Assembly (NCBI GenBank): GCA_913043075.1
Contig: CAJWLI010000020.1
Location: 1-12,709 of the forward strand
Source of the DNA: an uncultured Gammaproteobacteria bacterium
Lineage (GTDB): Bacteria; Pseudomonadota; Gammaproteobacteria; Pseudomonadales; Azotimanducaceae
DNA length: 12,709 nucleotides
Reading direction: 5' to 3'
A program made the translations under genes and the position numbers. Below the pieces are notes generated by a model. It saw nothing but the letters and a program-made list of their open reading frames with translations, searched no databases and was not told where the DNA came from. Below, one piece after another: positions 6,430 to 12,709 of this stretch; position 1 is the stretch's first letter; every line of letters starts with the position of its first letter.

Positions 6430-7230
6430 ATGATAACATCTGTCCTCTCCGAGTTAACTGCTTTTACATCAAGGGGAATGATGGAGTCTGTTTACACCTC
6501 TCTGTTCTACTTAATGCTGTGCTTGGCGCCGCTTGTCTTTGCTATCCTTCTTTGGGTTCCTGCACCCTACGGGCGCTATGTTCGGCCGGGCTGGGGCCCG
6601 ATCGTCAATAACCGTCTTGGATGGTTCTTTATGGAAAGCCCAGCCTCTCTGCTTATGCTTATACCGTTTTATTTTATATACGAAAATATCGTGGTTTGTA
6701 TTTTTTTGTTTATTTGGCAATTCCACTATGTTCACAGAGCTTTTTTTTATCCGTTCACTCTCAAGAGTGAAAGAAATATGCCTTTTTTGATAATCGTAAT
6801 GGCGTTTTTTTTTAACGTTGTTAATGCATATTTGAATGGCTTTTACCTAATTTTAAACGAGCAGATTTACCCATTAAGATATTTACTCAGTTGGAATTTT
6901 GTCTTGGGCGCAAGCCTATTCTTAATGGGTTTTTTGGCGAACAAAGAATCTGATCGTTTGTTAAGAAATAGCAGGAAGAGTAATCCTGCTGGTAAATATC
7001 AAATACCAGATAAATTCCTTTACCGTTTTATAAGTTGCCCTAATTACTTTTCCGAGTCTATTCAGTGGTTGGGTTGGGCGATAATGGTGATGGCTCCGCC
7101 GGGCTGGCTTTTCTTTTTTTGGACATTAGCAAACCTCTTGCCAAGGGCGATTTCTCACCATAATTGGTACAAAGAAAACCTGCGTGGCTATCCAAAAACC
7201 AAGAAGGCATTTTTGCCTTTTATCTTATGA
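6430..7230 (+). CDS. Steroid 5-alpha-reductase (SRD5A) family membrane protein
   Basis: A 266-residue polytopic membrane protein. APYGRY (45-50), GWFFMESP (64-71), FHYVHRAFFYPF (98-109), NKESDRLLR (171-179), PNYFSES (204-210) and RAISHHNWY (239-247) followed by YPKTKKAFLPF (254-264) match the full length of human 3-oxo-5-alpha-steroid 4-dehydrogenases. Glu69 and Tyr100 align with human SRD5A2 Glu57 and Tyr91, which hold the substrate carbonyl. Asn171, Asp175, Arg239, His244 and Tyr247 fall in the NADPH-binding regions. An NADPH-dependent enone reductase in the cytoplasmic membrane is therefore likely; a true steroid substrate is not shown. The start is uncertain: ATG 6481 has AAGGGG upstream and gives 249 residues, close to bacterial relatives, while 6430 is the longest reading with only a weak AAGAG. 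Confidence 0.88.
   Translation: MITSVLSELTAFTSRGMMESVYTSLFYLMLCLAPLVFAILLWVPAPYGRYVRPGWGPIVNNRLGWFFMESPASLLMLIPFYFIYENIVVCIFLFIWQFHYVHRAFFYPFTLKSERNMPFLIIVMAFFFNVVNAYLNGFYLILNEQIYPLRYLLSWNFVLGASLFLMGFLANKESDRLLRNSRKSNPAGKYQIPDKFLYRFISCPNYFSESIQWLGWAIMVMAPPGWLFFFWTLANLLPRAISHHNWYKENLRGYPKTKKAFLPFIL
7202..7221. terminator. Possible bidirectional terminator hairpin between convergent genes
   Basis: AGAAGGCA (7202-7209) and TGCCTTTT (7214-7221) pair around a TTTT loop, giving a stem of 8 bp with one G-T pair. It lies in the last codons of the 5-alpha-reductase homologue, just before the convergent RND gene ends. The following U-tract is weak on the plus strand; on the minus strand TCTTGGTTTTTGG follows. 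Partial termination in both directions is plausible. Confidence 0.33.
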
Positions 7231-7239
7231 GTTTTCTCT

Positions 7240-9825
7240 CTAGGCTAGGCTCTTTTTTGTAGAGAAAGTAAAAAGCAGTGCTGGGAGGCATACAATAGTG
7301 AAAACCATTAAAGTAATTATCCCTATTGTTAGCAAAACTCCGATTGAAAATATCCCAAGGTGAGAGGAAAAACAAAGTGCACCGAAAGAAGCCAGGGTAG
7401 TAAGGTTACTTAAGAACACCGCTTTTGGCGTGCTTGAATTAATCAGTTCCACTGCGCTGCTTGATTGATGGAATCGTTTGACAATGTGGATGCCGTTAGC
7501 CACTCCTAATCCGAATATCAGCGGAATCACTACGACGTTCGCCATATTGAGAGGCAAGTCAATGATCCAAGACACCGACAGAGTAAAAAGCGCTGTGATT
7601 AGCAGCGGTATAAAAACAAGAACAGAGTCCGTAATGCTCTTTAGAGACAACAACAGAATTAGAAAAATTCCGCTACATGCCAAAAAGATAGCGGTCCAAA
7701 ATGATTTTACCACTATATCGCCGATCCCGAGGTCAAGAACGGGTCTTCCCGTGAATTCGTCAGCTACCGAGATAACGCTTTCCGTGAAGTGCCTGAGAGA
7801 CTCAACTGGCATGACGTTTATCGATGGTGTTACCGATACAATTACCTTTTCTTCTTCTGACACGAGCCTGCGTAATTGAGCAAGCGGTAGGTCCGATAGT
7901 GTTATTTCTTCAGCACTCAAGGCTTCTTCTAACCAATCAATTTCTGACTTTAAGGGCGGGATGATTTTCTTTGAAAATTCTATTCTCTTGTCAGCATCGG
8001 CTCCTCTTAGGGAACTTGCGACGTCAAGAATTTCTTTAATAAACTTCTGTTCGTTAGAGTTTGGATCGGTTCGCTTCAACCGAGTTTCTGCGGCAGAACT
8101 TAAATTTCCAAGGAGCTCTAGGTATTCGCTATCCTCGAATGGTTTTTGCATGGTTTCCGATAAAAAGATAGAAGATAAGAGAAAGTTTGCTTCTTCTAAC
8201 ATATCAAGTTTTTCTGACTGGTTTTTAGGCAGGTAATCTTCCGGAATCAACGCTTGTTCGACAACCTCTAAATCTAGGAGCTCAAGTTTTTTGTTTTTCG
8301 CTTCTTCGGCATTGTCTGCTATATAGAAAAGTGTGTAGTCGGTTACCAACCCCTTTTCTTGGAGCTCGCTAAGCGCCGACATCGCTTCAGAGCGAGGATT
8401 TTTTAGAGATAGAGTGCTGTAATCAAACTCCGCTTTCATTGCCGCGAGCCCGACTATAATTATAGTTATAATAGTGACATAGGCGGTTTCTTTAGATCGA
8501 TCCTGATGGAGTTTAGCTAAAAACCCTGAAAAGACTAGGCTTTCAGCTTTCTTGGGTTTTTCTGTTACTGAAAAAAAAGCTGGAATGAACGTAAGGGTAA
8601 CAAAAACGGCGATTAACATTCCTCCGGCCGAAATGATACCCATTTCAGCCAGTCCTCTATAAGGAGTGGGAACGAAGCTTAAAAACCCGATAGCCGAGGT
8701 CAGTCCACAAAGAAAAAGAGCTGATCCTAATGATCGCGATGCTTCAGTTAGAGCGGCCTCTTGTGATTCCGATCTGGCTAATTCCTGATATTTCAAAGAC
8801 AAATGGACTGCGAAATCCACACCAAGTCCGATAAACATAACTAGGAAAATAATCGAAATGGTATTGTATTGTCCAACAGTCGACATAGCGAAGGCAGCTG
8901 TCCAAGTTAAGCCTATAAACATTGAAATATATATTGCCGCTATTAGGTGCGGAGACCTTATCCCCCAAACAAGAACAAAGAGCAAGATGATCACAGCAAT
9001 TGATCCAGATAGCTTTGCACTCTCCATCGCGTTAACGATTTCTCCATGCTCAAGAGCGATCTGGCCGGTCAAGCGTATTTGGACGTCTTCTTTGAAAGGG
9101 TGTTCGTTGTTTTTGATAACCTTATTAAGGGTGTTTACGATTAATGAATTGGGGAGATCTAGACCAAAATTTTGTTTGCCCTGGATAAATATGAGTTGGT
9201 AAAAGGTTTGACCGCTATCAGGAGAAAATAACTGGTCACGCCATGATATCGGTCTCGAATCTCGGTTGAATGCTTTATCTCTTGCCAAACGAAGAGCGGC
9301 GCTAATCTGAGACAGTTCTCTTTCGATATTCTCTTCTGATTCCATAGCATTAATGAGAAGCGTTAGAACTGATCTAATTGAGCTGTCCGTGGCGATTGCA
9401 CCCAAAAAGGGTTGAGCACTCGCTAATTTTTGAATCGCCTTCTCGAGATCCCTAGGCTGCATATAGAGAAAAATATTTTTTTCATAATATTCCTCTGAAG
9501 CTGGACTAAAAACCGATTTGAAATCGTTTTCAGTTTTAAGGTTTTCCACCAAGTCTTTCGCCACTAGTTTTACTTTATTTGGGGCCGGACCTGAAACAAC
9601 TATGAAAGTCGTTTTGTCATATTGCGGGAATTCATTGACAAACTCATCGTGAGTCTTTCGCCACTCGGTATCTTGAACTATGAGCTGAGAAGTATCTGAG
9701 TTTATCTTGAAGTTATTTACTGCATAAGCACCCAGCATGCTAGTGATGATTCCTAAGAGTGCGAGGCTCAAATGACAATTACGAATAACCAAATTAGTCC
9801 AAGAAATAAGAATTCTCTCGAACAT
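7240..9825 (-). CDS. RND/MMPL-type lipid transporter, HpnN-like
   Basis: An 861-residue permease with two repeats, each of one membrane helix, a large periplasmic domain and five more helices. TM1 is about 18-36, the first periplasmic loop 37-272, TM2-6 about 273-418, TM7 about 449-465, the second loop 466-709, and TM8-12 about 710-852. NSDTSQL and EWRKTHDEFVNEFPQ (42-68) match the start of the hopanoid transporter HpnN. TM4 carries GLGVDFAVH with Asp337. The matching TM10 motif is GLGVANGIH, with Ala776 where HpnN has aspartate. The second periplasmic loop is rich in charged helical sequence. The gene starts at ATG, three bases after the MlaC-like gene ends, so the two are co-transcribed and probably move a lipid from the inner membrane through the periplasm. 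No hopanoid synthesis gene lies in the window, so the cargo is unknown. Confidence 0.85.
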   Translation of the reverse strand: MFERILISWTNLVIRNCHLSLALLGIITSMLGAYAVNNFKINSDTSQLIVQDTEWRKTHDEFVNEFPQYDKTTFIVVSGPAPNKVKLVAKDLVENLKTENDFKSVFSPASEEYYEKNIFLYMQPRDLEKAIQKLASAQPFLGAIATDSSIRSVLTLLINAMESEENIERELSQISAALRLARDKAFNRDSRPISWRDQLFSPDSGQTFYQLIFIQGKQNFGLDLPNSLIVNTLNKVIKNNEHPFKEDVQIRLTGQIALEHGEIVNAMESAKLSGSIAVIILLFVLVWGIRSPHLIAAIYISMFIGLTWTAAFAMSTVGQYNTISIIFLVMFIGLGVDFAVHLSLKYQELARSESQEAALTEASRSLGSALFLCGLTSAIGFLSFVPTPYRGLAEMGIISAGGMLIAVFVTLTFIPAFFSVTEKPKKAESLVFSGFLAKLHQDRSKETAYVTIITIIIVGLAAMKAEFDYSTLSLKNPRSEAMSALSELQEKGLVTDYTLFYIADNAEEAKNKKLELLDLEVVEQALIPEDYLPKNQSEKLDMLEEANFLLSSIFLSETMQKPFEDSEYLELLGNLSSAAETRLKRTDPNSNEQKFIKEILDVASSLRGADADKRIEFSKKIIPPLKSEIDWLEEALSAEEITLSDLPLAQLRRLVSEEEKVIVSVTPSINVMPVESLRHFTESVISVADEFTGRPVLDLGIGDIVVKSFWTAIFLACSGIFLILLLSLKSITDSVLVFIPLLITALFTLSVSWIIDLPLNMANVVVIPLIFGLGVANGIHIVKRFHQSSSAVELINSSTPKAVFLSNLTTLASFGALCFSSHLGIFSIGVLLTIGIITLMVFTIVCLPALLFTFSTKKSLA

Positions 9826-9828
9826 CTG

Positions 9829-10434
9829 TCAGAAGCTCTTTTCTGAATTTTTTTTAATTTCTTTTTTAATGTCGTCAACCAGTCCAGAGAAGCCAATTTC
9901 TGCAAGCGTTTTCCCGTAAGCCGAACGCTTGAGATTTAGGTCGCTTACCCCATTCGCGACAATATCGTAAATCTGCCAGGCCGAATCTTTGTTCTGTAAA
10001 TGATATTCTAAGGAAACGGCGGCCTCTCCAGAAAAGAGTTGAGTTTTTACCGCATGTCGGTTCTTCCTAAGGCTTATAGATTCATTGATTGCGAATCTCT
10101 GATCCTTAAATTCCTTGAATCTGGCCGCGTAAGTTGATGCTATTAAATTCGTTGTGAGAGTTTGGAAGACTTTTCTTTCGTTGTCGTTAAGAAGTTTCCA
10201 AGATCTTGTCCCAAAGGAAATTCGCGCAATGGTGTCGACTGCAAATAATTTAGAGACAGAGGGAAGGAGCAAAGAAAGCTTAGCCTCGTAGTGCTTTTCT
10301 TTTAGAACTTTAGTAAGAGTGTGCTGAAACTCAGAAACCGTTTCTTCTGGCCGAGGAATATCGCTTGCGCTTGACGAGGTCCAGAAATTAAATAAAAAAA
10401 GCAGAGCGCCAAATTTTAAACTAATTTTTTTCAA
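9829..10434 (-). CDS. MlaC/HpnM-family periplasmic lipid carrier
   Basis: A 201-residue protein beginning with a signal peptide: MKK, a hydrophobic core to about residue 18, and a likely cleavage after Ala23 (SSSA|SD). The mature part follows the MlaC/Ttg2D pattern: FAVDTIARISFGTRSW near residues 64-79, LTTNLIASTYAARFKEF near 92-108, and the typical AWQIYDIVANGVSDLNLKRS near 152-171. In the family it carries phospholipid (MlaC) or hopanoid (HpnM) between membranes. Pairing with an RND permease and the absence of mlaFEDB nearby favour an HpnM-like role. The start is TTG; the preceding ribB stop lies 14 nt inside this gene, and a GAGG lies about 12 nt before the TTG. No ATG would keep the signal peptide. 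Confidence 0.88.
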   Translation of the reverse strand: MKKISLKFGALLFLFNFWTSSSASDIPRPEETVSEFQHTLTKVLKEKHYEAKLSLLLPSVSKLFAVDTIARISFGTRSWKLLNDNERKVFQTLTTNLIASTYAARFKEFKDQRFAINESISLRKNRHAVKTQLFSGEAAVSLEYHLQNKDSAWQIYDIVANGVSDLNLKRSAYGKTLAEIGFSGLVDDIKKEIKKNSEKSF

Positions 10435-11533
10435 TGAATTCTATAACCTCTAAATTAAAGCCTGAAATTGCATTAAAACGAGTTGGTGAACTTAGCAGTC
10501 TCATTTTGCCTACTCCAACATCTCTTAAAATCTGGGAGCCAGTCCCTACAACACGATAGCTTCCTGTGTCGGACGATTTTGTTGCCGCCGTAGTGATTTC
10601 TGGGAAGAGCGAGACTTTCTTCAGTTCCTCCAACTGATTAAATTCTTGTCCTATTAAAACTATTACTCCGTTATCCGCCTCGTCAACAAATTTCATCGAC
10701 TCCGACAATGACCAGGAATCCGAAAACTCAGGCCTTACTGTTTGAAATATATCTCTCAAAGTATTCAACAAATGCACTCTTACGGGGCAAGGACGGTCTT
10801 GCTCTACCTCACCTCTAACTAATGCATAGTGCACGCAATCAGAAATGTTGTCGCGATATGTTTTTAATACGAAGCTTCCGTAAGCAGTATCCACTGATCT
10901 CTGATCCATTTTTTCAATGGTAGTGTCGTGAAGGCTGCGGTATTGGATAAGATCAGCTATCGTTCCAATTTTAATGCCGTGTTTTTCAGCAAAAGCCTCT
11001 AATTCAGGCCGTTTGGCCATGGTTCCGTCTTCGTTCATTACTTCAACAATTACCGATGCGGGTTCATGCCCAGACAATCTCGCTAGGTCGGTCCCGGCTT
11101 CGGTGTGTCCGGCTCGCGTCAGAACGCCGCCAGCTTGTGATATCAGGGGAAAAATGTGTCCAGGTTGAACTAAGTCGCTAGGCTGCGCATTTTTGTTTAC
11201 AGCAGCTTTAATGGTCTGCGCCCTATCAGCAGCGGATATACCAGTAGTGATTCCTTCGGCTGCCTCAATTGAAACCGTAAAATTAGTCGAGTGGCTCGAA
11301 CCGTTTTTTTCAACCATGAGGGGCAATTGGAGTTGGCTAGCTTTTTCTTCTGTAAGGGTCAAACAAATTAGACCGCAGGCATTCCTCGCAAAAAAAGTTA
11401 CGTCATTTGCTGAGACACAATCGGCCGCAATAATCAGGTCTCCCTCATTTTCCCGATCTTCGTCATCCATAATTAGAACCATTCTTCCGTGGCGAAAATC
11501 TTCTAGGATTTCTTCTATTGAGTTTATTGGCAC
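10421..11533 (-). CDS. ribB: RibB-RibX fusion: DHBP synthase with degenerate GTP cyclohydrolase II domain
   Basis: A 370-residue protein. Residues 1-205 form 3,4-dihydroxy-2-butanone-4-phosphate synthase, which makes the four-carbon riboflavin precursor from ribulose 5-phosphate. DDEDRENEGDL (23-33), GHIFPL (125-130), RAGHTEAGTDLARL (140-153) and Glu164 keep the catalytic and metal-binding positions. Residues 206-370 resemble GTP cyclohydrolase II, but the zinc cysteines are absent: the usual HSECLTGD...RCDCG stretch reads HLLNTLRD...TVRP (254-268), and the arginine-rich GRGIGL motif is not seen. This matches the RibBX hybrid described in proteobacteria, so a separate ribA would be needed. 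The frame extends upstream to 11608, but GTG 11533 has AAGGA six bases before it and gives the normal N-terminus. It heads an operon with the MlaC-like and RND genes. Confidence 0.92.
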   Translation of the reverse strand: MPINSIEEILEDFRHGRMVLIMDDEDRENEGDLIIAADCVSANDVTFFARNACGLICLTLTEEKASQLQLPLMVEKNGSSHSTNFTVSIEAAEGITTGISAADRAQTIKAAVNKNAQPSDLVQPGHIFPLISQAGGVLTRAGHTEAGTDLARLSGHEPASVIVEVMNEDGTMAKRPELEAFAEKHGIKIGTIADLIQYRSLHDTTIEKMDQRSVDTAYGSFVLKTYRDNISDCVHYALVRGEVEQDRPCPVRVHLLNTLRDIFQTVRPEFSDSWSLSESMKFVDEADNGVIVLIGQEFNQLEELKKVSLFPEITTAATKSSDTGSYRVVGTGSQILRDVGVGKMRLLSSPTRFNAISGFNLEVIEFIEKN

Positions 11534-11539
11534 AAAAAG

Positions 11540-11544
11540 TCCTT
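11540..11544 (-). promoter_or_regulatory. Ribosome binding site fixing the GTG start of ribB
   Basis: On the minus strand this reads AAGGA, six bases before GTG at 11533-11531. The reading from the upstream ATG at 11608 would add about 25 residues not typical of RibB. Confidence 0.65.
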
Positions 11545-11561
11545 CTTTATCTGTCCCGATG

Positions 11562-11567
11562 ATTATA
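11562..11567 (-). promoter_or_regulatory. Candidate -10 element for the ribB-mlaC-RND operon
   Basis: The minus strand carries a perfect TATAAT about 30 nt before the GTG start. The -35 position, in a CT-rich stretch, is poor. If used, the leader would be only about 20 nt, leaving no room for an FMN riboswitch. Confidence 0.33.
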
Positions 11568-11666
11568 ACTAAAAGACCAACCGAAAAGGAGTTATACTGT
11601 GCGAACAAACCGGGAAAAAATATCGTTCAAAAGGTTTTCCAAGCTCGGTCCGTTTGTTATCCCGTT

Positions 11667-11681
11667 TTCTCTATGAGAGAA
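11667..11681. repeat. Small inverted repeat between divergent genes
   Basis: TTCTC-TATGA-GAGAA has perfect 5-bp arms around a 5-base centre. It lies in the roughly 200-bp spacer between ribB and the alpha-hydroxy-acid oxidase gene, where an operator would be expected. Arms this short can arise by chance. Confidence 0.22.
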
Positions 11682-11737
11682 GTTTTTGTGTTCGGATGGG
11701 AAGGCAGCAAATTGCACAGATATGAGGTAAAACAAAG

Positions 11738-12709
11738 ATGCCCAGGATGTTAAAGAATTGCAGTAATTTTTCGGATCTGAGAGATTTAGCAAAACGCCGC
11801 CTCCCGAGCCCGATATTTAACTATATTGATGGTGCGGCTGAAGACGAGGTCACCTACAGAAGAAACACTTTGGCTTTCGAGGATTGCGATCTGGTCCCGA
11901 ATGTTTTAGCTGGTGTTGAAGACATTGATATGTCAGTCAATGTTATGGGTTTCAAACTAGATTTGCCAATATTCTGCTCTCCCACCGCTCTTCAACGACT
12001 TTTTCATTACGAGGGTGAGAGGGCGGTAGCGCTTGCCGCTGAGAAATATAATACTCTTTTTGGCGTCTCCTCTTTGGGGACTGTTCCCTTGAGAGAAATA
12101 GGTGAGCTTATAGACTCCCCAAAGATGTTCCAATTTTACTTTCATAAAGATAGAGCTCTAAATGATGCGATGATCGACCTGGCAATCGAGGCTAAATTCG
12201 ATGTGCTCACCTTAACGGTAGACACAATCACTGGAGGAAATAGGGAGAGAGATCTCAGGACCGGTTTCACCACTCCACCCAGACTTACGCCCTCGAGTCT
12301 TTTTCAGTTTGGAATAAAACCAGCTTGGGCTTTGAATTTTTTGTTCAGAGAAAAATTTGAACTCTCTCAGTTGAAGGATCATGTTAAGCAAGGATCAAAT
12401 ATTGCAATCTCAGTTGGAGATTATTTTTCAACTATGCTGGATCAGACCTTGGATTGGGGTCATGCAGAGGATTTGAAAAGAAAATGGAACGGTAAATTTT
12501 GTTTAAAAGGTATAATGAGTCCGCTTGATGCGAGGAAAGCTGTTGACTTAGGGGCAGACGCGATAATGATATCAAATCACGGTGGACGGCAATTAGATGG
12601 AAGCAGAAGTCCCTTTGATCAATTGGAAGAGATTGTAGAAGAAGTCGGTGGAGAGATAGACATTGTTTTAGATGGCGGAATACAGCGAGGAACGCATATC
12701 TTAAAGGCC
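11738..12709 (+). CDS. FMN-dependent alpha-hydroxy-acid oxidase/dehydrogenase, 5' part
   Basis: 324 codons from ATG to the window edge, with no stop, so the C-terminus (some 50-60 residues in the family) lies outside. The fold is the lactate dehydrogenase/glycolate oxidase TIM barrel: PIFNYIDGAAEDE (25-37; Tyr29), PTALQRL (82-88), QFYFHKDRA (132-140; Tyr134), LTLTVDT (157-163), RERDLRTGF (169-177), CLKGI (255-259; Lys257), SNHGGRQLDGSRSP (279-292; catalytic His281 and Arg284) and LDGGIQRGTHILKA (311-324). It oxidises an L-2-hydroxy acid to the 2-oxo acid with FMN; lactate, glycolate and longer hydroxy acids are all possible. GAGG at 11724-11727 precedes the ATG by 10 nt. The gene is divergent from ribB, whose pathway leads to its cofactor. 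Confidence 0.9.
   Translation, partial: MPRMLKNCSNFSDLRDLAKRRLPSPIFNYIDGAAEDEVTYRRNTLAFEDCDLVPNVLAGVEDIDMSVNVMGFKLDLPIFCSPTALQRLFHYEGERAVALAAEKYNTLFGVSSLGTVPLREIGELIDSPKMFQFYFHKDRALNDAMIDLAIEAKFDVLTLTVDTITGGNRERDLRTGFTTPPRLTPSSLFQFGIKPAWALNFLFREKFELSQLKDHVKQGSNIAISVGDYFSTMLDQTLDWGHAEDLKRKWNGKFCLKGIMSPLDARKAVDLGADAIMISNHGGRQLDGSRSPFDQLEEIVEEVGGEIDIVLDGGIQRGTHILKA

Noticed and set aside
7231..7272. An inverted repeat TTTCTCT...AGAGAAA around the RND stop codon as a terminator
   Set aside because: The loop is about 21 nt, the stem is only AT-rich with 7 bp, and no U-run follows the stem in either direction. The hairpin at 7202-7221 is a better candidate.
8858..9202. A 114-codon frame antisense to the RND permease
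   Set aside because: It is the shadow of a conserved transmembrane region including the TM4 motif and has no ribosome binding site or domain signature.
11534..11608. An upstream extension of ribB starting at an ATG at 11608
   Set aside because: RibB proteins begin just before the I-E-E-I-L segment. GTG 11533 has a good ribosome binding site, and the extra hydrophobic residues have no family counterpart.
11534..11737. An FMN riboswitch upstream of ribB
   Set aside because: I looked for the conserved RFN element segments on the minus strand and saw none. The candidate -10 also leaves only about 20 nt of leader.
11193..11753. A long open frame on the plus strand antisense to ribB
   Set aside because: It runs opposite conserved RibB coding sequence, is rich in Ser/Arg of the kind produced by reading antisense, and has no recognisable motif.

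Overview
The window looks like chromosomal DNA from a Gram-negative proteobacterium, most likely an uncultured marine-type gammaproteobacterium of moderate to low GC. The grounds are the TRAP transporter end, the MlaC/HpnM-type periplasmic protein paired with an HpnN-type RND permease, a RibB fused to a degenerate GTP cyclohydrolase II domain (a proteobacterial variant), and tightly packed operons. The lineage is inferred from gene content only. Non-ATG starts are common: five of the eleven genes with a visible start seem to use TTG or GTG, several with a well-placed ribosome binding site. I see no tRNA, rRNA, CRISPR array, insertion sequence or phage gene.

Layout. (1) 1-183: the 3' end of a TRAP large permease, convergent with a small rhodanese (598-215, minus). 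(2) 742-3225: a three-gene plus-strand operon with overlapping ends, made of a DUF1538 membrane protein with an internal duplication and two divergent PII-like proteins. This is the most system-like unit here: a transporter with two dedicated PII-type sensors of unknown ligand. (3) 3295-5471: two overlapping acyl-CoA dehydrogenase genes that probably encode the unlike subunits of one enzyme. (4) 6365-5463 (minus): a LACTB2-like metallo-beta-lactamase-fold hydrolase whose 3' end overlaps the second dehydrogenase by 9 nt. (5) 6430-7230: a bacterial homologue of steroid 5-alpha-reductase, divergent from the hydrolase and keeping the residues known to matter in the human enzyme. (6) 11533-7240 (minus): an operon of ribB-ribX fusion, MlaC/HpnM-like periplasmic lipid carrier and HpnN-like RND permease. 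In the permease one of two normally conserved intramembrane aspartates is alanine. (7) 11738-12709: the 5' part of an FMN-dependent alpha-hydroxy-acid oxidase/dehydrogenase, divergent from ribB and running off the window.

How they may work together. The acyl-CoA dehydrogenases and the 5-alpha-reductase homologue are consistent with lipid or sterol side-chain metabolism, and the MlaC/RND pair with lipid movement between membranes. Riboflavin synthesis sits among several flavoenzymes. These links are inferences from proximity. The sequence directly shows the gene order, the overlaps and the motifs.
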